Below are positions 9,753-21,013 of a stretch of 27,743 nt of DNA, in pieces. A model generated the notes under the pieces. That model saw only the letters and a program-made list of their open reading frames with translations, was not told the origin of the DNA and ran no database searches. The position numbers were made by a program, and so were the translations under genes. Within the stretch, counting starts at the first letter, position 1. Each line of letters begins with the position of its first letter. Origin of the DNA: Zancudomyces culisetae (taxonomy: Eukaryota; Kickxellomycota; Harpellomycetes; Harpellales; Legeriomycetaceae); contig LSSK01000774.1 of the NCBI GenBank assembly GCA_001969505.1, positions 1-27,743 of the forward strand, given 5' to 3'.

Positions 9753-10692
9753 ATTATTTTCATTTTGCACATATCATTTCATTTCTCTTTGCAAAATCCT
9801 TTTTTTTTGCATGAAATGTAGAATTTAAGGTGAGATTGGTCAAGCGAATAACTAGTACTCGGATAATCCACAAAGGCACCAGTGAAAAGTGGAGGACTAA
9901 ACAAAAGCAAGAACAACCACAACAAAGAAATAGAACAACAATTGCCGATAAGACAGGTAAATTATCTGCCTATAGCGTTTCAGAAAACACAGAAAATAAA
10001 ATAAAAAAGGTTTGGTCTATTCCAGAATCTAGTTGGTATGAATAAAATGAACGCTTTTTTTAGAATTGGGATTGAATGACAGTGTACAATAGCATAAAAG
10101 AGTTATTTAATTCGTGGTGTTATCTGTCCTATCTTGACGTTTTACAATCAACGCAAAGTTTAGTTGGCACAATTCCGCTCGTTTTATCGGTTTACGTAAC
10201 ATGTGTATTTTTAAATTCTGCAAAACTCTGGCTTTAAATGGTAACATATTCAAATTAAATCTTAATTCGGAGTCATGGATAAAAACTCAAGCCTTAACAA
10301 TCCAATAAAGTATCCAAAATTTAAAAAGCTAATCTTGGTTAATAAGTGGGAAGATTTGTTTTTCTTTTATCTGCCAAAGTCAAGAAATAGGCGTAAGAGC
10401 AATAAATTAAGTAAAAAGAAAAAAAAAGGCTAAAATAACACAAAAATCTGTGCTTGTGTAAACTATTTTTGTTTATTTGCGGTTTTACAAACATTACACC
10501 GAAAACGTAATAGCAGTGGCGAGCATAAAAGCAAGATTTTTTTTTTCCTCCTCCAACTCAAGTTGCGCTGTTTTTATATTCTTTTATTTCACCCCTTCAC
10601 ATATTTCTCTGTTTGATGTATGTTAATTTATTCGACATACCAAAGTAGAGAAAATAATAGTAATAAAAGAAGACTGCAAGTAAATTTCAGAA

Positions 10693-13600
10693 ATGGGGTG
10701 CGAGGATTCTCAGAATTACATTTTAGATAGACATAGCAAGGAAATAGAAGAAATGGGGATAAAGTCATTGGCTATTCAGCCCCAAAAGGCCCAAGGTGAG
10801 GACCATGATGGTTTCGAGCCTGTAATTTCTACCGATGGAATACTATATTATGAGTATAAAAGAGAAAAATTCATAAAGCCCGAATGTGATGGGAGAGAAT
10901 ATCTGTTAATAAAACTGGAGAATGGGTTGAAGTCATTGGTAATACAGGATACAAAAGAGCATAAATCCAGTGCTGCGCTCAATGTCAATATTGGAAGTAT
11001 TTTAGACCCAGCTGAGTTTCAGGGCTTGGCTCACTTTTTAGAGCATATGTTGTTTTTGGTAAGTAGTATGAGATACACGAATGAGCTATAAAAAAAAACG
11101 GATAAGATAAGTCTATTATGCGTGGGTATAAGAGTTGGAAGTATACTGATTTATTGTGTGGACAAATACATTAATAGGGAACCGAAAAGTATCCAAAGGA
11201 GAATGAGTACAGCAATGTAATAAACCTTAAGAATTTATTTATTTATATATATTGGTATTTATTGGTCTTTTGAAACGAGTTTTTTTTTTTTGGAAAAGAA
11301 AACGAAATAGAAATAGAGGGCGGAGTTTAAAGTCATAAATAATGACAATTGTCGTATATCAAAATATGTATAATTAATCAAAATATGTACATGTTTTTAA
11401 CACACCAACTCGACAATAACAGTGAAATAAACAAACAAATATATAAACATAGTATCTGTCAACACATGGAGGAAGTTCAAATGCCTACACAGACACCGAG
11501 AATACATGTTATTATTTTGATGTTTCTTCCAAGTTTTTTGAAGGCGCACTTGATAGATTTGCACAGTTTTTTATATCACCAAAGTTTACAGCCGATTGTA
11601 CAGAACGAGAAGTGAGGGCTATCGATTCAGGTAAATAGAGTATATTGTAATTATTGAAGAAAGAAAGAGAGAAGGGATATCAAACATTATGCTAATCTGA
11701 GGTAATATACAAAACTAGAATATAAAAAAAACCTGCAAAGCGACCTATGGAGGTTATATCAGATGGAAAAAACGCTCCTGGATCCTAACCATCCATTTAC
11801 AAAGTTTGCAACGGGAACATACGATACGTTAATGGGCTCAGCTATCAGAAATAAAAAAGACTTGCGCGAAGAGTTGATTAAGTTTTACAACAAATACTAT
11901 AGTTCGGATATGATGGGCTTGGTTGTTATAGGCAATGGTAAGGGAAAATGATAGTTACATTTAGAAAATGAATTGAGTTGTTAACATATTAAAAAAATAT
12001 GAATGTGTAGAGCCTGTTGAGGTATTAAAGGAGTGGGTAGTGAGCAAATTCTCCAAAGTGAAGAGCAAAGGAAAAACGTACGAGTCGCCGAAAACACACC
12101 CATTGACAAAGGAGCACTTGGGAAAGATAATACGTGTAAAAAGCGTGCGGGATGAGCGCCAGTTGATTATTTCATTTCCATTTCCAGACGACCAAAAGGA
12201 GTATACGTGCAAGCCAACAAACTATTTGGCATCCTTGATAGGGCATGAGGCAGAGGGATCGATTTTGCTAGTATTGAAAAAGTATGGATGGGCTACAGAG
12301 CTACATACTAGCAACCACATGTCATTTGGAGGCGATTTTGGATTGTTTAAAATAACAGTTTATCTAACTGAAGAAGGGGTGGAGAAGTATAGAGAAATTA
12401 TAAAGATTGTATTCAAGTACATTAATATTGTACGGGAACATGGACCCCAGGAATGGTTTTTTGAAGAGGTAAGTAAAAGGAAAAATAAATAAATAACGAG
12501 TATAGTAATATGATTTATATATTAATTAATTATACTCGATGTATCCAACAATGAATAGATGAAGCAAATGAGCAAAATAGAGTTTCAATATGAGGAGAAA
12601 ATGGATTCGGTGCACTATTCGTCAAATTTGTCGAGCGTACTGACAAATTACTACTGCAAGCCTGAGGAAATATACTCAAGTCAACGACTGATAACAGAAT
12701 TTGATCCAAAGATAATTCAGAAGCGAGTTGAATTGCTTACAAGCACTAACTATCGTGCAACATTGTCGATAAAGGATGCAACGTTTACCAATCCACAGAT
12801 AGAAAAATACTACAACATTGAGTATCAGGTTGATGATTTGGAACCGGAACTTGTAGAAAATATGGAAGAATCGATAAAAGGGCTTCCAGAAGACATACTA
12901 ACAGCGTTATACCTGCCTAAACCAAACAGGTTTGTTCCTAAAGTGTTGCAAGTGGATAAACTAGAGGAAATTCCAGACCCAAGAATCGAGCCAGAGCTGT
13001 TAAAGAAAAACGATCAGATGGAGCTATGGTATAAGCGCGATGACAGGTTCTATTTGCCTAGGGCGGTGATACGGATAGCAATAATGTCGCCAATAATGTA
13101 TAAATCGCCGTTGCTGTCCGTTTTGGGCTCGCTTTATGTCAGTATGATTGGGGATCAGATAAATAAGGGCACATATGATGCGATAGCATCGGGATACCGA
13201 TACTGTGTATCCGAAACAATGGATGGAATGATGATTAGTGTGGCTGGGTATAACGATAAGCTTTGGGACTTGCTAAAGTTGATTTTGGAGGGGATGAGAG
13301 ATTTTGAGTTTGATGAGGACCGGTACAAAGTCAATCTGAGAGAGATTTCACTCCGATATGAAAACCAGGTGCATTCCGAGCCATTCAAGCACGCAAATGG
13401 AGTCACCAACTTTTTGAAGTTTGATCTTCAGTGGCGATCGCAAGACAAGCTGGATGCAATTGAACATGTTAGTTTGGATCTTCTCCGGAGATTTGTTGAC
13501 GACATATTCAGACAGTTGTATGTACAAATGCTGGTCTTGGGCAACTATTCTGAGAACGAGGCATTGGATATATCAGAAAAAGTAATGAAGTATTGTAGCT

Positions 13601-14871
13601 CGGGGAGACTGTCGGAGCCTGAATATGTTGTACCTCGGTGTTTGCTTCATCCTGTGGGAGTCTATTCATTGCAGGTGGATCCACAATCCGAGAAAAACGT
13701 CAATTCAGCCGTGCAGAGAACCATATTTACATCAAATACGGATAGTCCGTACTACAAAGCCATGGTGGATTTGATATCGAACATTGTGAGCGAGCCGTTG
13801 TTTGACCAGCTTCGTACAAAGGAGCAGCTGGGATATATTGTCAGCTCGGGTGCCTTTATTGCGAATGGCGCTCCTCCCAGTCTATATATTTTGGTCCAAA
13901 GCGAAGTTAACCCTGCCTATGTTGATTTGCGCATCTCTAGCTTTTTGAGAGCGTATTCCCCCATTATTCGGAGCCTTTCTCAGGCCGAATTTGATCATCA
14001 TGTAAATTCCCTAATTGTTCGTCGACTGCAGAATCCAAAATGTATCAATGAAGAAAGCTCTCGTTTTTGGGTGCAAATCCATTCCAAGTTTTACGATTTT
14101 GAGTGGCGTGAAGTTGAGGTTTCTATTCTCAAGTCTCTTACCCTTAATGACTTGTTTGCTTTTTGGGACAGATATTTCCTGCCTCATCCTAACTCCAAGG
14201 CTTCTCATCTAGTCGTTAGTGTCCATTCCTCTTTTGTAAGAAAACCCACCACTCTTGAGCTTCAAAAATACCCCCAATCCATCATAGCTTTGCAAGGCTG
14301 TTTGGCAAAAGAAGGTCTCAGCTCCGAACTTTGTTCTTTGAAATCCCTAAACGCCCTAATCCTCGACATTGCATCCCATCTTGATCTAGTAAAACTCTTG
14401 CCTTCAACTATTGACGATGCTATCCCTTACCTAATATCTTGGTGTACTCCTCTCTACGATTCGAATCCTGATCAACTGGATGCTCTCAAGTCTAAACTTG
14501 TTTCCAATACTGGTCCTACAAACTATCTAAGAACTGCCTTGTACATGGCTTTGGAAGAATACTCCTACATCAACCATGGATATGACCATGATCACGACAT
14601 ACCCTCTAATAAACCCAATGGTATCTCCGACTCTTCTCCTTCTCTTTCTACTCCTGCTTCTCTCAAACCCACTATCCCGACTGAGTCCTCAAACACTGGT
14701 GTCTCAAAGTACAAAGATCCCAAGCAGTTTGAAGATACCATCAAGGCTGCTCGTGGTTTGACAAAGACTCCAAGTGGTTCCTGGGTCTTTACTGATGCTG
14801 TAAAATACAAAAACACATCTGTAATTAGCTCTGGTCCTTTTTCGTTCCATCCTCTGATCCCAAAATACTAG
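10693..14871 (+). CDS. STE23: Insulin-degrading enzyme/Ste23-like M16 zinc metalloprotease
   Basis: The product is an inverzincin-type peptidase that cleaves short peptides inside a two-half chamber; in budding yeast Ste23 helps mature a-factor. The exons are 10693-11058, 11178-11216, 11453-11630, 11719-11937, 12011-12468 and 12559-14871, all in phase, giving 1190 residues. The zinc site is H114-F-L-E117-H118 in [11 protein letters not shown], followed by [13 protein letters not shown]. The distal zinc glutamate is E195 in [10 protein letters not shown], and its codon is split by intron 3. The C-terminal half keeps the family block [20 protein letters not shown]. The protein is about 165 residues longer than usual (human 1019, Ste23 1027). 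The extra length is a polar Ser/Pro/Asp-rich tail after about residue 970. Donor 2 is GTAATA and exon 2 is only 39 nt. No peroxisomal C-terminal tripeptide is present. It is convergent with OXA1. Confidence 0.94.
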
Positions 14872-15018
14872 TTTAGTTGCCCTCTTTGCTAGTTAGAAGA
14901 ATATAATCGTCTTTATTAGTCTAAATACTATGGATAAACTATTATTATATATAATAAACTGAATTTACTAGTAAATAAATAACTATTATAGTTATTGTTA
15001 GTGATGATGGTAGCGGCA

Positions 15019-15042
15019 AGTAGTAGTAGTAGTAGTAGTAGT
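15019..15042. repeat. AGT trinucleotide repeat
   Basis: Eight tandem AGT units in the short convergent spacer between the M16 protease and OXA1 genes. Confidence 0.9.
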
Positions 15043-15094
15043 TTCCCCTCTTAGGTTTAAAACTCACAACCAATTTTCATGAATCAACCTGGCT

Positions 15095-16577
15095 TTATTG
15101 TTTTTTCAAATTTTTCTGGAGGCTTTCAACTGTCTTTACAAACTTGTTTTTAGGAACAATGGCCATTTTGGCCTTTTTGAGTTCTGGAATTTTAAACAGA
15201 CGTCGAACAAATGGAAGCGAGTAAGAATAAGATTGAAGAACCGAAAGAATGTTTGAAGCAATCCAGTAGATGAAGATTGCTGGTGGGAATTTAATGGTAG
15301 CAATTGCAGTAAATGCACCTACAAACCGAATTCCCCAGATCATTGCTGGTGGTTGTTCTACCGAGTTTTGGTATCTTCTGGTGATTTCGAGCGATCCAAT
15401 CATAGTCGCCGATGCCAAGACTGGCAAGATATAGTAAGGATCCGCAGCTGTCAAATCGGTAAACCACCAGAGTCCACCGGTTTTCAAGTGTTCAACGGGT
15501 AGGTATGCCATACCTCTAAGAGCCAAGAAAAATGACACCATTACTGGGAATTGGAGTAGTGCCAAGCCCAATGCACTAAACGGTCCCACTCCTTCCTTTT
15601 TCAAAAGATGCTGTAGTTGGTATGCTTGAGTTCTGTACTCCAAAATATTCCCATCGTTCTTTGCTCGGTCCATAACCGTCTTGATCTTTTGCATTTCAGG
15701 CTGGATGTTCTGCATCTTGATTACCTTTTTCTGCATTATTCCCGAAATTGGATACAGCGCCATTCGAACAACTACCGTTGCGGCCAAGATAGTACCCCAC
15801 CATGGCATTCCTGTATATACATGTGTTGCCTCCAAAAACGTCTGAACCCACCCAACTGGTGTGTAGCTTGAACATAACCCCACTGCCTTCAAATCACCTA
15901 TCTGCATCACCAGCGCTGTTGTCGCAGAATTCACCACTTCGGTAGACTCCACTAGCACGGTAGATGTTGTTTCTAACACATCTGCTGCACTCGTCGCCGC
16001 CGCTACACCCTCGTTTGAGACGGTTTCTGCTGCTTGGCTCACAACATTGCTTTCCACCAATGCATCAGTACCAATGGTAGCATTGATGTTGGCAGCTGCA
16101 ACACTTTCAGCAACTTGGGCTTCGGGAATACTGGCGGTTGTAGCGGTGCTAGTAGTAGTAGTGGACGACATGTGCATTCTGCTTGCGCCAATTCCGCTGA
16201 ACATTCCAAGCTTTTGTCTGTTTACCAATAAACGTGTCGATGCTAGTGAGAAGCCGGTATTCATGATCCCATTCGTACTGATTTTGGGTGAGTTTATATT
16301 CAATGATCTTGATGGTAACACTTGTGGAATCGCTGGTTTGTGTTTCTGTAGAATACTCAGGCTTCGTGCACTACCCGCATGATTTATAGATTCACGTCGA
16401 GCTATAGAGATCAGGTTTGCTGTCTTCCCAGCCACGGTCAGCCCTCTATTGATTGCATTTCATTTTCATAATCATTAGAGTTAAAAATATTAATATAAAT
16501 GATTTATTTATTAATTTATTAATTTATTAATTAATTTAGTTTACTTACTTGTTTTTGCATGTACCGATTCTAAACAT
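15095..16577 (-). CDS. OXA1: Mitochondrial inner-membrane insertase OXA1
   Basis: This is an Oxa1/YidC/Alb3-family insertase that places mitochondrially encoded and some imported proteins into the inner membrane. The long frame begins at GTG, not ATG. A 29-nt first exon (16577-16549, encoding MFRIGTCKN plus two bases) with donor GTAAGT and a TAG acceptor joins in phase to exon 2 (16445-15095), giving 459 residues and a sensible basic presequence. Insertase-domain signs are WWGTILAATVVVRMALYP (about 225-242), the charged loop with MQNIQPEMQKIK, LALLQFPVMVSFFLALRGM (about 304-322), GGLWWFTDLTAADPYYILPV and FPPAIFIYWIASNILSVLQS. The tail is Lys-rich, as expected for ribosome contact. Residues 103-190 form an unusual Ala/Thr/Ser/Val-rich linker. 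Function is secure; the start exon is inferred. Confidence 0.93.
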
Positions 16578-17743
16578 TTCTGATATATAGTACTACTCCA
16601 GTTGATATCACTTTTAAATCGGGCAACAAATCTTTTCTTTTTAGAAGTCTATATCTTAAAAATACTATTTGTTTATGAATGGTTTATTATCGAATAGCAA
16701 AGATTTGATACCGTACCACTACCTGGCTCGTTTTTCTTTTTCTTTTTTTTTTTTTACTTTTGATATGGTTAATTCATTTTTGATTTAATTTTACTAGATC
16801 AATTTTTTTTTTCCTTTTTTCCTTTACAGTCCACTTTTTTTGAGTCAATAATTGTTGTACTAGCCAAAATTTTCGTGGAGTATGTATGATTTTTTTTGTA
16901 TAGTTTTTCCAAAGATTATGGTCATGAATCAAAAAGCCCAAACTTTTCACCAACATAAAAAAAAAGTAATAAAAGAATAGTATATGGTATATGGTTGTGA
17001 ACCTCACCAATATGAATATGTATATAGATGTAAATAGAAATCAACAATAGCTGTGATGCTCATTTTGTTTTACTTGCTCCTATTATTTCGTAAACCTGAA
17101 AAATAAATCTTGTACTAATAATGAGAACTACTGTGCTAGTACCAAAACCCATCAAAAGCCAAGGATAATGGGATTACCTTATTATCTCATCGATTTTTGA
17201 TGCTACTGCACTACAATTTTCGTAAACAAGGAGTGGATCTTATCCTCTCCCATCTCGTTTCTCACCTCTCAATAGCGTTTGCTTTTTCCCTTCAAATTCT
17301 TCATTGGTTACTTGTGTTAATATATATATCTATGTATATTTTTATAGTTCTATTTATCTCTAGAATAATTCCAAGAGTTCAAGAAAAGAAAATAATAGTA
17401 ATGATAAAATACTCTATTCGCATTTTTTTAAAATAAATAAACACTAATAACATGGCAAAGGTATTTGAAGTGACATCAAAGGCCTTTTTCTTTCCATATA
17501 ATAGCCATGTTATACTATTAACTCTATGGATGTAAAATCAATATTCAAAAAATTGAAAGCACAAAGTCAATGGTCATTTGCAGAGTTATATGTACCCCCT
17601 ATTTTTTGGGGGGGGGGAGATGGATGAGTGTAAAAGAAAGGAGGAAAGGAGGAAAGGAGAAAAGGAATCAGCCATAGTGAAGGAGATGTTTTTGGGTAAA
17701 GACCAGTGCCTTGCATTTTCATATATCTTACCAACCCACTCTT
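16578..17743. other. Gene-free stretch, OXA1 promoter to VTC1-like 3' end
   Basis: These 1.17 kb lie between two minus-strand genes and are AT-rich with long T-runs. Near the VTC1-like stop are a ten-G run (17608-17617) and a purine-only tract (17632-17667) of GGAAAGGA-like units. Open frames here are short, of biased composition, and not supported as genes. Confidence 0.5.
17608..17667. repeat. G-run and purine tract
   Basis: Ten consecutive G residues are followed, after a short spacer, by a tract of A and G only containing AGGAAAGG units. It lies about 80 bases past the VTC1-like stop codon. Confidence 0.75.
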
Positions 17744-18200
17744 CTATAATAACATATACAAACTAAACAGCGCAGCAAATACAAAGTATGCAATGACAAA
17801 TCCAGGAAGAAAAAATAATCCTAGTTGGTAAAATAAAAAAAAATAAAAAGTTTAGTGAAGTTGGAAAATAGAGTGAGGAGGAGAGTATATGGACGAATGT
17901 TTCCTCAAAATAAAAACAATGATTTTTCTTTTACTTACCAAATTTTCCTCGCTCGTCCCTACTCAGGTTGGATCCTCGCTTCAGATATTCGATATACGAC
18001 ATCAGCATGATCCCAAAAGCACCTAATTCAAACGAGAGGGCTGCATAATAAACTGCTTTTTTTTGGCTGCCAAAATTCAGAATCGCTAGACCCACCGCAC
18101 CTACAGTGATGGAAAGCTGTAGCCAGCGAATAAATGTCCGTTCATTGGCCAGGTAATTCTTTACTTTTGCTCGATCAAATTCCTGCACTAAAAGACCCAT
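17744..18200 (-). CDS. VTC1: VTC1-like DUF202 membrane protein (polyphosphate polymerase small subunit)
   Basis: This is a single-domain DUF202 protein like yeast Vtc1, the small three-helix subunit that with Vtc4 forms the vacuolar polyphosphate polymerase and channel. Exons 18200-17939 and 17820-17744 join in phase (GTAAGT donor, TAG acceptor) to give 112 residues; yeast Vtc1 has 129. The signature LANERTFIRWL sits at residues 17-27, followed by three membrane helices (about 26-44, 52-70, 88-111). Positively charged residues placed like those of the Vtc1 pore remain: K14, R21, K74 or R75, and R84. The usual HWR after helix 2 is replaced by YLKR, and the GPYDDRLGP loop by a shorter DERGKFG. 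The protein is therefore divergent. Its place beside a VTC4-like gene supports the assignment; another DUF202 role is possible. Confidence 0.8.
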
Positions 18201-20145
18201 TTTTGTTTTATTCTATTCAGTTATATTCTATTCTATTCTGCTTGTTTGTTTGTTTGGTGTGATATTCTTTAATGTATATTCGTCTTTATCGTAGTTTGTA
18301 ATTGCGCTTTTGATTGATAGTGATTTTTGAGTGGGATTTAATAAAACCGAAATATAAACACTTTAAAACATTTTCGCTTTATTAGCGAATATTAGGGGAA
18401 AAAAAGGCGAAATCATTAAAAAAAAAGTTAAAAAAAAATAAATTAAAATAAAAAAATACTCGATGTAGGCTGACCACTAATTCTATAATTTTTTACACCA
18501 TTTTTCAACTGAATATTGTAATGAAGTGCCAGTAGCAACTCTCACGTCTCTCTGAAAAAACTAGTAAATAGAAAGCCCACACTCTCTGCAGGTATATAAA
18601 TAAAAAAGCAAGAGCGTAGTTATACCCCCCACTCCCACCCCCCGCCTCTCCTCTTCCTCCTCAGCCATTGCTCTCATGCGTGTTTTTCAAAAAGAAAGTT
18701 TTGTATTTGTACTCGTAATTTTAGTTTCATATTTCTCCACGTTTTTCATTCCATATCACTAGTTGGTTGGGAGGGTTTGTAATTTTGACAAAAGAATTTT
18801 CTCTCGCAAAATTGTTCTTTTTTTTTCATAGATGTTATGCATCGATGTGTTTTAATAAACTTGCTAGGTCAACAGGAAGATTTTAATTACAGTTTGCACG
18901 CCAACCTTGGTATGTTATTTATTGGGTCGATTACTTGATATAATTGGCGATACCAGCAATTCGTGGTGTTCTATCAAATACACATGTGCATAATGCCCTA
19001 TCATTGTACTGATTCTGTTATTAAATTTTGCGACTGATTTTTAAAGAAAATGCAGAGTAGCTCGTGTTAAAGTCCAAGGAATAAGTTGTTAAAATGGGGC
19101 CAAGAAGAAGTAAAGGAAAAAAAGTTAGAAATACAACACATTACCAAAATGGCATGTATATTTTTGTCTTTGCTATTTCCCAAGTTCAGTTTCATTGTTG
19201 TCAGTTTATGATATAATGGATTAGAGTGGTATAATCATTGGAAGTTCACACTTACCTAATGGTTTGTCTTGTTGAAGAAAACACAAATTGTAATGTACAG
19301 GGTGTTGACAATAGTTGGAAAGCTATATTTAGTTTTGGTGTGTGTAGCTGTGATCAAGGTGATACACCAAATGCAGAACTAATTGCGGGAATGGTGCTTA
19401 ATCTATTGTGACACCTTTTTTTTTCGATTTCTAGGATGGGTATATGTTCACGACATACCATCTCGCTATAAAAGCGATGTGTATAGTAATATTTTCTCTT
19501 GCTATTGTTGAAACACAAATCTTGATTCTGTCGTTTTTTCTCTCCGATGCAAAAAGATATAACTTAAAATTAAGCTAAGAGTATTTGAAAAACGTGCCTG
19601 GTCTTGTCTTGATACAGGGATGAGTCTTAGTGTACAAGAAAAAAGTATTTTCCAATTATGTGTTTTGAGAACTTAAAGAGGTATAACCACTACAAAATGT
19701 CAATTTACACTTCTTGCTATATTCTTTGGCTACACGAGCCTCTAGAATAAAGCATTTTCCCAATTATGTTTATGTAAAATGTTTTGAAAATTAGTACAAA
19801 CATTCCCTTCTCTTGGTTTTTGCCTGCAAGCTGATCTTTTTTGTATTTAATGACTTTCCTGAGTCCCGGCTTTTCAAGTAGTTATGTCTGTTGGTAGAGA
19901 AAAAGAACCAGACTCACCCATTCATACCCTTATTTGCAACGACAATAGCCGCATCATTGAATCAGTTTCTACCCCTCATCTTTTAATATATGCACTGATA
20001 TTGTTATTGGGCTTCAAGTGAAATTCACTAACCCAACTGTGTGCGTTTCCTCTATGTCTTTTCAAATCTTGTTTTTTCACACACACTCGGTACAACGGAC
20101 GAGGCACGAACACGTTTTCCCAACCGTTTCTCGTCATCCCATCAT

Positions 20146-20157
20146 CCCCCCCCCCCC
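20146..20157. repeat. Poly-C run
   Basis: Twelve consecutive C residues on the plus strand within the VTC1-like/VTC4-like spacer. Confidence 0.9.
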
Positions 20158-20424
20158 TATCCTCATAGTTTTTACCTTTTTTGGGAGGAAAGTTTTACAA
20201 TCCAGCACTGACAGATATCCGATTGGGGAGGAAACAAGAGCAAAAGGAAACATCCTTGCAATCACATTCCATATCTCATTCCCCTCCCTCCCCACTCCTT
20301 AAAAAAAAAAGAATGAATGTAAAATTAGACTCTGGCTTTTAACGCATTTTATCTATTGGCGCAAGAATGGATTGTATCTAGAAAGGTGACAAAGTTTGCA
20401 AAATTAACATCCAATAATCCACCA

Positions 20425-20430
20425 CACGTG
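20425..20430. promoter_or_regulatory. CACGTG E-box upstream of VTC4-like gene
   Basis: A palindromic CACGTG lies 584 bases before the VTC4-like ATG. In budding yeast Pho4 binds CACGTG to induce VTC genes on phosphate starvation. A six-base motif occurs by chance, so the role is an inference. Confidence 0.3.
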
Positions 20431-21013
20431 CACCTATTTGAAAGAAAATAGAATGCTGCCCTTCAAAAATTGTATACCTTTATTCATGTGCATTTGCTTG
20501 CCAAAAAAATAAAAATAGTAGTGATAATTGAAGTGGTAGATAAAAATAAAAAGCTGCTCGTGCTCTGGATCAACCTTGGCCTTATAGAGCAAGCTATTTG
20601 CAGTTGAGAATTGCGTTTAATTAGTATCCTTGCACGAATTAGCTAACACGGCTTTTATTCAAGCAAAAGGAAATTACCCAACAGTCTTTACCCCCTTCCC
20701 CGCTGAAGCTAGCCCGAGAAAATGGGTGGTAAAATTTTTTTCAAATTGCATTTATTTTTTATAGCAAAAGTCAGAAAAGTAAATGAAATTTGCATTTTGA
20801 AACATATTCTCAAATCAACGGTTAGAGAAATTTAGCGATAAGTGGGATCTACAATGCTAAACTTGCCCATATTAAAAAGTTTTTCTTTTTTTTTTTGCAA
20901 CTTCAATTGACTATAGAAAAAAAAAGTTTGCTAACCTGTATATAACGAAATAAAAGTAGTCAGTACAGTTAGACATCGGCTTGTATAGACTAGTATACGT
21001 TATTGGAAATAAT

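Larger units (their letters stand above)
7753..10692. other. Long gene-free stretch rich in simple repeats
   Basis: Nearly 3 kb has no gene I can support. The first half is AT-rich. The part from about 9000 to 9830 is low complexity: a GAAAT repeat, a long pyrimidine tract, a hexamer array, a 12-mer array and a C-rich imperfect array. Open frames inside it are repeat translations or start with non-ATG codons. The last 600 bases should include the promoter of the M16 protease gene, with no named motif seen. No tRNA-like A and B boxes were found by eye. Confidence 0.5.
18201..21013. other. 2.8-kb divergent intergenic region, VTC1-like to VTC4-like
   Basis: This region separates the start codons of VTC1-like (-) and VTC4-like (+) and must hold both promoters. 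It has TTCTA and GTTT short repeats at 18209-18256, a 12-C run at 20146-20157 and long T-runs. There is one CACGTG (20425) and three CACGTT-type half-strength motifs on either strand (18738, 19591, 20111). A few ATG-started frames of 33 to 50 codons exist, none recognisable. For two fungal genes with no other gene between them the spacing is large. Confidence 0.5.

Noticed and set aside
9507-9828. Two overlapping plus-strand frames of about 105 codons
   Set aside because: Both are translations of the same C-rich repeat region in different frames, dominated by Pro, Ile and Phe.
9830-10045. Plus-strand frame of 71 codons, Lys/Gln/Thr-rich
   Set aside because: It opens at GTG inside an AAGGTGAGA donor-like sequence and has no recognisable motif or supporting splice partner.
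6885-10692. tRNA, snRNA or transposon in the long gene-free region
   Set aside because: I looked for B-box GGTTCGA sequences, U6-like ACAGAGA, long terminal or inverted repeats and reverse transcriptase motifs and found none by eye; a covariance-model and repeat search would be decisive.
14592-14816. Minus-strand frame of 74 codons within the M16 protease gene
   Set aside because: It is the complement of the pyrimidine-rich 3' end of the protease gene and has no features of its own.
16433-16435. GTG as the OXA1 start codon
   Set aside because: A GTG start is unlikely for a nuclear gene, and an upstream ATG exon joins in phase through consensus splice sites.
18837-18938. 33-codon frame with INLLGQQEDFNYSLHANLG
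   Set aside because: It looked like a possible exon with a GTATGT donor, but no partner exon or family match could be found, and frames this short are common by chance.
19094-19216. 40-codon frame starting MGPRRSKGKKVRN
   Set aside because: The basic start resembles a ribosomal or nucleolar protein, but it turns into random sequence after 20 residues and no continuing exon is present.
20018-20302. Plus-strand frame of 94 codons upstream of the VTC4-like gene
   Set aside because: Its start is not ATG, it runs through the 12-C homopolymer, and it has no domain-like content.
20981-21013. N-terminal extension of the VTC4-like protein
   Set aside because: The extra 11 codons begin at TTG. The ATG at 21014 gives the MKFG start typical of SPX proteins and places Y22 and K26 at the yeast positions.
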